Positions 55,491 to 64,000 of a stretch of 64,000 nt of DNA are shown piece after piece. Origin of the DNA: Paracentrotus lividus (taxonomy: Eukaryota > Echinodermata > Echinoidea > Camarodonta > Echinidae); the NCBI GenBank assembly GCA_940671915.1, contig CALNVZ010000641.1, forward strand, positions 8,810,658 through 8,874,657, given 5' to 3'. Each line of letters starts with the position of its first letter. The first letter of the stretch is position 1. Under the pieces are notes generated by a model. The model saw only the letters and a list, made by a program, of their open reading frames with translations, was not told the origin of the DNA and did no database searches. Both the position numbers and the translations under genes were made by a program.

Positions 55491-58400
55491 ATGGGGAAGT
55501 CATTTGCAAATTTCATGTGCAAAAAGTTCTTTCATCCTGCTTCATATGCTAATATAAAACGGGTAAGATATCTGTTCAGTTATTAGTAAAACAGTCGTCA
55601 TAATATTTGCTTTTAATTACGGCTGCCCGATTTTCTTTAACCATGTTAACGTTAGTACATGATACAGTCCCGCTCATAATGATCAGTGTACTGTAGGCCG
55701 AAATGTGGTTATCGAACTCGAAATCGAATATAATATTAAGACTAAAGTGAAGTGTTTTGTTTGTTTTTATTCGTTCCTTCGTTTGATTGTTTGTTTAATT
55801 GTATTTCTAGTTATAGTATTGTAACTTTGTTCTAAAATATGACTCCTATGACTCTGATATGAATCCACTTAGAATCTAGATCTACACTTATTGCATGCCT
55901 GGTCATGAATTATTATTGACCTTGCACCGCCAAGTAGCTATACACGGCGGACGCTCACCCCTGAAAAGCACGATTTTTCTGCCTTGTTTTTAAAATCATC
56001 AGACGTTTGTACTATTCAAAAAGTGTCCTATATTAAAAGTTTAGATCTAGTCTAACTCTATAATATGTAGAGTAAAACCACCAAATATCGGACGTTGTTA
56101 AATATCGGACAAATTGGTCTTCAACTCCCCCCAGACAGCTAAGTTAATGGGCCCCGCACGGGAGGGTAACTTTCTATAAGATAGATGGACTTACCTTCAA
56201 TTGCACTGCAAACACAGTAGAGTCAGGTTGCTGCTAAAAAAATATCTTCCAGGGGTAAAATCCAGGGGTAAAATCCATAATTGTGATTTCCAGAAATCCT
56301 TATGACCCAGGTTAATTTTGGACTCCAAAAGATCGACGACCAAAAAAAAGTTCCGAACGGGAGATACGATCCTTCCTGGAAATAAACAGCTGAGATGTCA
56401 CATGTTCGCTGTATCGAAAAAAAAAGTGAAATCGGTACCGGCCCACGGTCTACCAATGGAATTTTCCACACCCTTCTAAAAATAGCCACGTGCTTCATAT
56501 CGGACATTGGTGCGGAGTGAATGGGAAATGCGTGCTGTACATCGCGCATGCGCTGGCTTTTTTAGGGCGCAGGCGCATTGAGCTCATCAAACACATCGGA
56601 TATTTAGAGACGGAAGAGGTTCTTTTGGTAAGTAAATAATTATTATTTACCGATTCTTTCATGTTTTTTTTTTGTTGTAATTAATAAAAACGGCATTTGC
56701 GCGACAGAAATAAGTTGCTGTTTCAACAATCAAGCAATTATTTCATGTTGTTTAGAGCGTGATTTTGACTGCCAAAATCGATCGCGGCAAATCGCCGAAT
56801 ATATCCGATATTTAACGAGCGCATCCGATATTTAGACAAAAACAAGCTCTCAGTAGAAAGCAAATAATTAATGTTTATCATATTTTTTATCAATTCTGTT
56901 TTTAATAATATTATTAATGAACATTTGTACTACCAAATACATATGAGTTTTATATAATTCGGCGATTGCAATTTTTTTTAGAATCCAAAAATGCTTTAGT
57001 GTCCGGTATTTGGTGGTTCTACTCTAACTACTTTTTTTAGTTTAAAAAAAATGTAAAAAAACTGGGAAAAAGCTCACCGCTTTGCGTAGACGTGTTCTCC
57101 GTGTGGGATCTTGCAGGAAAGAGAATTTTTCTCTAGAGAGCGTTAGTCTCGTATATAGCCTATAGGCATCTTAATTTTATCACTCAAGCAATGAGCTTGA
57201 TCTTTACTCGTTGGATCAGGGAAATTTATTTGTTTGAAAACGAGATTTTGTTATAAATTGGTCTGCAAATTATTTGCCCCCCCCCCCCTCGGGCAGTTTC
57301 AACTTTTTCTCCTCTCAATCTCATCAATCCTTCTTCTGCTTTCTTCTCCGCCCCCTCTCTTTCCCTTTCCTGTTACATTTTTTCCCCCCGCCACCAATGG
57401 GCCTTCCTACATGATTGGGGTGAAAAAAAAACACTTTGCAGAACGTTGATGGATCTCAGGCACGTATCCAGGGTGGCAAGCCGGCACTACCCCCCCCCCC
57501 CCTTTACAAAAAAAAAAAAAAAAATTGATGACCTTTATGATGGGCAAAAAGCCGTTTTTTTTTTTTTTTTTTTTACCATCATAAATCCCCGCCTCCCCCA
57601 AAAAAATAGAGAAAAAAAAAGTAAAGTAAAAAACGGTCCAGCTCGATTTGTTTTATTTATGATATGTGGCAAAAAAAAATAAACATCTAACGTTACCCCC
57701 CCCCCCTCCAAAAAAAAAAAAAAAGAGAAAAAAAAAGAAAAACATGGAAAGAAAAAAAGGGGGGGCATAATATGACAGGTAAAAAAATGGGTGTACCAGA
57801 AGTGTAGAATTCAAATTTTGCACCCCCCCCCTCTCTTGTGAAATACTCGATCTGCATTGTATCTTTTGTAAAGATCAGTATTGGTTGGGACTGGTGGGAC
57901 TACCTGAATAAATTCATTCGATAAAAAATCTTTTTGGGCCTGGAAGAAATCTGTCCCGTTATGAGGTCAATTGAGTTCCTCGGGTCAATCTTGTTTACAA
58001 TTTGTAAACAAACATCGTCAATTACACGATAGTCAATGACAAAATATTATCGTAGTATTCTAATGCTTTATTGAATCAGTTCTGTCCTCTTATTATTCAA
58101 GTTCTTTAGGCTGCAAGCCCTCAACGTCGCTCAACGTATATTTAGCTGGTGCGTGCAAATACTGATCTCATTCACTGAAGTGGCTGATAGGAAGTACAGA
58201 ATACGACTGAAATGTAAGCACCTCAACAACTTTATCATCCGTACTGCTGCCCAAGACACAGAATTTTAGTGATAGATCAGGTGAGTGTGAAATTTATTGT
58301 CCATTGTAAAAATATTGTTCGAAAAGGGTCAAAAAAGGGAATGGGTGGCCGATGGGGAATGCGTCAAATGCCTTCAGTCCGTTACACTGTATGTCTGCAC

Positions 58401-61400
58401 GCATATGTGATATGAATCATGTGTAACTGAATCATTTGTGTGAGTGTGATTTATAAAATGGCTCTGTGATTTTACGCACCGTGGTTGGTCAAAACGCGTC
58501 ACGTGTGCATGCTGAATTTTCGATGCAAAGCACACGTGTGCATTTTGCTGCGCAAAAAAAGTGATAACACATACATCTGGGTCTTTTCCGTGTCTTGTTT
58601 ACTTTCTTGGATGACGATCGTGATGTAGATCTTGAGCTACTTACCAAAAATTCCAAGGGATAATCCCTTGGAATTTTTTTGATAAGTAACTCGAGATCTA
58701 GACCTACTAGATTCTAACGTTAGATCTAGCAAAATGTCGCAATTTTATAAAAGCGTTAACACACTTCCCTGTATTGTGCGATTAAACGTAAATGCAGTGA
58801 TCGCTCGATGCTTCGGATGGGGCGCCACTGCACACTCGCCTGCGGCTCGTTGCAGCGCGACCCCTATCCAAAGCTACATGTATCTCGCGGTGCACTGCAT
58901 TCACCGCTAACGCATGCTCGGGCGTGTGTTAATGCTATAATACTGCTGTGCTGTGACAGTGTGAATTTCAAAAATCATTTTTGCCATCTTTTTTTTTTGT
59001 TGAGTGGTCGGTAACCGTATAGATCTTACCCTGCCCGCCCGGCCCGACCTGACTTGGTCACACATGAACCTCAGTCTCAGGCTCACCGCTCAGCCAAATG
59101 ACAAGATTCAATACGAAAACTTTCAGAAAACAAACTTAATTTTTTCGCTTTTGAAATAACATTTCCCACTCACCTTTTTTTAATAATGATGTAATAATAT
59201 TTTTAAAGTCCAATTTCTGACAAGTTCCTGCAAGAAATCTGGCAGGGAACTTGTCAGAAATTGTGGAAAGAATCTGTGATGTTTTTTTTTTTTATTATTT
59301 CTTTTTTTCCATGATTTTGATTTGAAATTTATCCAAAACCTACATGTATTCTCTGTGTCTTATAATAACACAGAAATATACTACAATTGTATATTAGTGG
59401 TTTCTCCTTCAATGCTAGTCAAAGTATTACCAATAACACCTATTGATTGTACTACAGGTATGGATGGCCGAGCAGAGAACCGATGCTGAGAAGAAGAAAC
59501 AAGAAGGATTAAGAGCTGAATATGAGAGAGAACAAGATACCTACACTAACAGGTAAATAAGAACTAAATCATTATACACATTCCATAATGTGTATGATTA
59601 ATATTTTGGTAGTCATAAAGATGATGGTAATACAAATATCAATATGTTAAAGCCCACAAGTTTTTACAAATAACACTCATTACATCAGGGTGAAGCATGA
59701 TCTGAACTTTACGTATGAGATCGAGGAGAAAGAGGAGTAAGTCCATTTGAGATGAAATATACAAAAAAAAAGGTATGAATTCGTATGAAGTCCCACAAAC
59801 TGACTCTTTTGTTTGATTTATTTTACTCTCCATAAATCTCCATAATTTTAATCTCCGTAAATTCATGGGCGGCTTATGGGAGACATCAGAGTAAAGCATG
59901 AAGTTCAAGCCAGCATAGCACCAGGCATGACATAGGAGGAGAAGAAGAACAGGGTCTGATAAGGACCAGAGAAAAAATTAGCAGCTTATTAAATGTAGAC
60001 CTACATACTGATTTCATGCTTGATTTTCTTTACTTCTGTATCCCCAATGCACAGGCAGCTTATGGGAGATGTCAGAGTAAAACATGGTCTGAACTTCATG
60101 TACGAACCGCCCAAGGGCATGAAGACAGAGGAGAAGGAAGATGGCGATCAGGAATTCAAATTTGAATGGCAGCGCGGGGCTCCGAGAGAGGGATATGCCA
60201 AAGACATGGAGGTCACCGATCAACCGTTTGGTATCGCTGTTCGCAACGTCAAGTGCATCAGGTGCCATAAGTGGGGCCACGTCAACACTGATCGAGAGGT
60301 ACAGTTATCTATTAAATTATCTCTTTCTTTCTAAATTCTTACATGTAGAACACTTCCAAAAAGCAATTATGCAAACCTTTTCTATACTAACTAGATTTCA
60401 ACTGCAGCAGGTGGTATTAAGTAAAGAAATTTAAAGTTTTATTTTACGAATTAAAAAAGAAAAGAAATTATAAGAAAAACTACTGGGGAGTAAAATCTTC
60501 CTTCTCCTAGTACTTAGTAAATAACAATCAAAATTAAATGCCATATATGTTGTAACTTGTAGAAATATCACTACAGTATCAACTATATTTGTTGATAATA
60601 TATTAACTAGCTACTTAAAACTGGTAAGTGAGCTACGGTTTAGTCTGACATTTAAATAATTGTATAATTATTTTTCTCTTGTTTGTTTGTAAATAAAGCA
60701 GCTACTTTTAATAAGTGATCTCTTTGTTTTCATTTCTCGAATGCTCTGTTTGAAAAGGATTCGCTACCTTACAAATCTATATTATTGGTAATAATTTTAT
60801 GTCTTCTTCTCGTTTCCATTTCCAGTGTCCGATGTTTGACCAGACGAAGGAAGATGAGATCGCCGGTCCAAGCACAGACAGGTCTGATCTAATGGATGAT
60901 ATGAGGCGAGATGGTCTGGCTCTCAAACAGAACGTCTTGGGAAGGAGAGTCAATGAAGAAGCTAAGAATCAGGTGAGATGTCTAAAGTCACCATTTATTT
61001 TAGTCAGATTCTTTCCCTCTTTCTTGAAGATCGCTGATTTTCATCCTTCCAAAAACTCATCCTCTTAATTCACTATAACCTTGGAACTTCAGTCAACCTT
61101 GCTGAAGTCAAACTTACATAAGACGAATAATCACCTAAATCAGAGGTCTTTTCAAGTCATCTTCTCTTTATCATAGTGTTTTTAACCCTATATGAGTTGC
61201 ATTTTTTGTAAGTATGAGCTATTTCTTCATTCCCAAAAGATATGACTTAGGCAAAGTTTTACTGCACTTTACTGATCATTTCCTTCCAAGACATCTTGGC
61301 CGTCCTCTCCCTCCTGTCAGACTCAGAACAAGCCCCCATCCACTTATATTTCCTCACCACTTTAACAACAGTCTCATTTAACCCTATCCTCTCCCTCAAT

Positions 61401-63448
61401 TTACTAGTCCACATTTTGCTCCACACGTCTATCTCAATCTTTGTAACCACCCGTGTCTGTGAGCCATTTGTCCTCGCTGGTCTCCTGCATCTTGGATAAC
61501 TTTTGTAAAAAGATGATTTTTGTTGGGGAATGGATGGATAGGGCATGAGTGTGATGAAATTTCCATTTGACATGCATGTAAATACCTCAAAAAATTTCTG
61601 CAATTTAACATCCATCTTCCATCCATCTTTTGTGGTGGTAACTGCTAGTTAATCATACTGGATTTTCATTCCATTTGAAGGTTTTTTTTTCCACTTCTTA
61701 TTCATACATTTTACTGAAAAGTAACTTATGTTGGAAATTGAAACTTGAAAATCAAATCTATCTCAAGAAGCCATTGAAAGCCAAAGAAAGATGATAAAAA
61801 AAGGGGGGAATTCAGCATCTTGTTGGTGCTAGCATGGCACACTTGATCATAATACAATAATCAATCTAGTGATCTTCCTCACTAACCCTCATCATTTTGT
61901 TTTTGCAGAAATTTGTTGGTAGCAGCGACGATGAAGAGGACGATGACGTGGAACCAGAAGAAGCGTTCCTCAAATCCCTGTCAATGAAAGAAAAGATCAA
62001 ATTGCTCAAGTAAGTATGCATCGTATTTCAATGTGGGCTTACCTTGAAGCGTGAAACACTGAAATTTTCTGGAGTTATGAAGGGCAATTGATAGAAAGTT
62101 TACTTTCACCAATTGCAAATGTTTCTTTAAGATTCCACCTGTCTTGTCCTATGCTTCTATGTTTGCAGACCACATTCTATTTTGAAGGGGATTGAAGCAA
62201 ATTGATCGTTTTAACACCTTCTCTTAATGATTATCTGTAGTCCTACATTTTATCACTCCAGTTCCCAGATTTCTCATGAGTAACCGTTACATTTTGTATA
62301 CGGTAGTAAGTAGTGCTGCTGAATGGTCGATAACAACGACAATTCAATCAATATAAACATTTTTTAATCCTGGCCACTTTATGAATGTCCTTTAGTACGA
62401 CATTAATCTCCCATCACTATACTCCTCCAAAAGAAAGGGAACAAGTAATGTGCTGAAATTAATGACCTATCTTGATCAAAAGAGCATTAGAATGCCTTGA
62501 GCACCTCACGAAGTACATAAGAGATCTATTCAAGTACATATGTAGCCATTACTTTTTATATCTATTTATTCTTTCTCTTGCAATTACAGGAAGTTGGACA
62601 AGATGGAAAAGAAGCAAAAGCGACTGGATTCCAAGAGCTCCAAGAAACGAAAAGACAAGAAGAAGATGAAGAAGAAGAGAAAAGCATCCCATTCTTCAGA
62701 TGAGAGTGAAAGCAGCCCAGATGAACGAAGAGACAGAAGCAGCAAAAATAGAAAAGGACACAATGGAAAGTCAAGAAAGAGACAGTATTCTGACTCAGAG
62801 AGCGATTCTGAGGAGGATCAGAAAATGAAATCAAGAAGAAAGAGACAGTTTTCTGACTCTGAAAGCGATTCAGAGGACGACCGAAGAAAGAAGTCAAGTT
62901 CAAGTCGCAGAGATGCGAGAAGGATGATCAAGCAAGAACCGGAGAGCGATGATGAAGGTAGGAGAAAGTCAAGGAAAGAAGGAAGAGGTGAAGATAGAAA
63001 GATAAAGAGGGAACCTCAAAACGATAGCGATGAGAGGAGACATAAGAAAAGCTCCAGGAGAGAAGACAACGACAGCCACAGGGACAGAAAAATGAAAATC
63101 AAAGCCGAAAGGAGAAGCAGGAGTCCTGATTCTCCAAGTCACGATAGATACAGTAGGAATGGGAAAGACATGAAGATAAGGGATCAAATATTAGATGATG
63201 ATGAGGATGTAGACAGAAGGAGAAATGGAAAACAATCCCACTCTTCAAGTAGACAATACGACGACAGAAATGGAGGAAAATCTTCAAGAAACTCTCATGA
63301 TGATATGAAATGCAGACATGAACGCGAGAGAGACAGGAGTCACAGGGATCATAGAGACAATAAGAGAGATCACAGAGATGAAAGGGATAGAGACCATCAT
63401 CGCCATGGTGACCGTGAGGAACGATATAAGGAGGGAGTAAGGCGATAA
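55491..63448 (+). CDS. CIR1: CIR1 (corepressor interacting with RBPJ/CBF1)
   Basis: CIR1 is a nuclear protein that links RBPJ to HDAC/SAP30 repression in the Notch pathway and also associates with splicing factors. Exons: 55491-55562, 59458-59552, 60055-60298, 60826-60972, 61909-62009, 62590-63448. All have AG/GT borders and compatible phases, giving 505 codons against about 450 in human. Residues 1-60 are the conserved CIR_N block ([47 protein letters not shown]). [16 protein letters not shown] and [13 protein letters not shown] follow, then a zinc-knuckle-like C123-x2-C126-x4-H131-x6-C138 whose last Cys is in the next exon. Residues ~187-220 are acidic ([15 protein letters not shown]). The rest is Lys/Arg/Ser/Asp-rich, with two copies of a KRQ(Y/F)SDSESDSE unit and a HRD/RERD-rich tail of SR-like type. 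The start ATG is followed by the family's invariant GKSF. Confidence 0.95.
56068..57026. mobile_element. ~960 bp inverted-repeat element in CIR1 intron 1
   Basis: TAGAGTAAAACCACCAAATA, tcggac on the left is mirrored by gtccggtatttggtggttct, actcta on the right. Inside, gatatttag or atatcggac words recur in both orientations at 56100, 56497, 56598, 56806 and 56825. No transposase recognised. Confidence 0.7.
58626..58703. repeat. Palindrome with AAAATTCCAAGGGAT core
   Basis: tagatcttgagctacttacc, aaaaattccaagggat on the left and atcccttggaattttttt, gataagtaactcgagatcta on the right. Almost no loop. Confidence 0.75.
59212..59262. repeat. 51 bp hairpin
   Basis: aatttctgacaagttcctgc mirrored by gcagggaacttgtcagaaat, with a loop of about ten bases, just upstream of CIR1 exon 2. 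Confidence 0.75.
59685..59962 (+). repeat. Two echoes of CIR1 exon 3 start in intron 2
   Basis: 59687-59738: gggtgaagcatgatctgaac, tttacgtatgagatcgagga, gaaagaggag. 59868-59960: ggcggcttatgggagacatc, agagtaaagcatgaagttca, aggaggagaagaagaacagg. Both parallel the start of the true exon at 60055 (gcagcttatgggagatgtca, gagtaaaacatggtctgaac, ttcatgtacgaa). Frames and splice sites are lost. Confidence 0.75.
61259..61615 (-). pseudogene. LINE C-terminal fragment in CIR1 intron 4
   Basis: The - strand frame reads [23 protein letters not shown], then [20 protein letters not shown]. This is the order of the C-terminal tail of many non-LTR RT proteins (an LR..LG...V..V.RR..RW.GH block, then a GRP..TW.E block), with substitutions and losses. 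Antisense to CIR1. Only the tail is present. Confidence 0.5.
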
Positions 63449-63558
63449 AGAGAGGTTGAGCATTCCCTTGTGAATCAATTAAAATTTTTATCTGCAATGT
63501 TTTACAATTGACTAATATTGTTTCTAAAAATTTTTTTTTTTTCAGATTGCAACTCTTA

Positions 63559-63564
63559 AATAAA
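63559..63564 (+). terminator. Candidate CIR1 polyadenylation signal
   Basis: AATAAA 110 bases after the stop codon. Another AATAAA lies at 63988-63993, so the 3' end may be longer. Confidence 0.5.
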
Positions 63565-64000
63565 ATTGACGAATGTGGAAAAACATCTATTTTAGGAATT
63601 GTACATGTATATGTGTAAATAAGAAAACTGTACAAAGCAACATGAGCATCAGAAAGGGTCTGAGATTTGATCATGTTTGGTTAAATTGCTTTCTCTGAGT
63701 TATGCTTTATGTGATTCTAGTACTCACAATTTTTTGCTTAAAAATTGCATGAAAAACAAGGGGTTTATAAATTAGCATTTGTCTGATATTGCTAGTTGCA
63801 GTAAAAAAAAAAGGAAAAAAAATAAGTGTCATTTTCATATACAGCCAACTACAGTTGGAGTCTTTATTTTTTTGAACGACAGAGTCGTATACATTTTTGC
63901 AGTGGGTTATAAATAGGCAATGAAATACTAAGCCCATATTTCATTGTTTTTAAATTCCTGACCATCCGGAGGATCGCATATTGCAATAATAAAACCACCA

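Larger units (their letters stand above)
57027..59457. other. Rest of CIR1 intron 1
   Basis: 57280-57780 is C- and A-run-rich low-complexity DNA with broken frames. Two inverted repeats are present: 58626-58703 and 59212-59262. The remainder is AT-rich with no feature recognised; a taacgttagatctag word occurs at 58715. Confidence 0.55.

Noticed and set aside
62562-62903. Antisense frames across the CIR1 last exon
   Set aside because: Antisense shadows of the Lys/Arg/Ser-rich coding sequence.

Overview
The window is animal nuclear DNA: AT-rich, intron-bearing and dense in repeats. It carries two clear metazoan genes on the + strand, HROB and CIR1, and part of a rhodopsin-like GPCR gene on the - strand. 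Non-LTR retrotransposon pieces, many short inverted-repeat DNA elements, and the low GC with short exons and kilobase introns suggest a marine invertebrate, most likely an echinoderm such as a sea urchin. That assignment is an inference from style, not proof.

Layout. 1-3.1 kb: retrotransposon remnants on the - strand, including an open 317-codon ORF that runs off the left edge. 3.1-6.4 kb: inverted-repeat elements in AT-rich DNA. 6.4-10.7 kb: a composite satellite of GGCGCC minisatellite blocks and AT-rich spacers. 10.7-19.9 kb: noisy repetitive DNA present as duplicated segments, one pair meeting at a 25-N gap. 19.9-24.3 kb: AT-rich DNA with a giant nested foldback structure. 24.3-30.0 kb: the GPCR gene, full of small frame breaks. 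30.0-33.4 kb: arrays rich in GAGACGTCTC, a long palindrome and MITEs. 33.5-42.4 kb: a 4.4 kb segment present twice on either side of a second 25-N gap, probably an unmerged contig overlap. 40.9-51.9 kb: HROB. 55.5-63.4 kb: CIR1.

How the genes relate. HROB (OB-fold factor of homologous recombination, MCM8-MCM9 loader) and CIR1 (RBPJ/CBF1 corepressor and splicing-associated protein) lie head-to-tail about 3.6 kb apart. They have no known functional link, so this is neighbouring and not an operon. The GPCR is separate.

Most interesting signal. In all three genes, pieces of exons recur as decayed copies in nearby intron or flanking DNA. One HROB exon has four extra copies with its splice donor, another HROB exon has one, and the HROB last exon has one. 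CIR1 exon 3 has two, and the GPCR TM1-TM2 exon has three copies of its donor end. I call these exon echoes. Other notable structures are the nested foldback at 21.2-23.4 kb, the recurring GCGAGCGCGAAGCGCGAGC hairpin, and two mirror-motif arrays (TTAACACC and GAGACGTCTC). Two 25-N gaps flanked by near-identical copies, plus indel-rich repeats, indicate a noisy long-read assembly, so small frame breaks should be read with caution.
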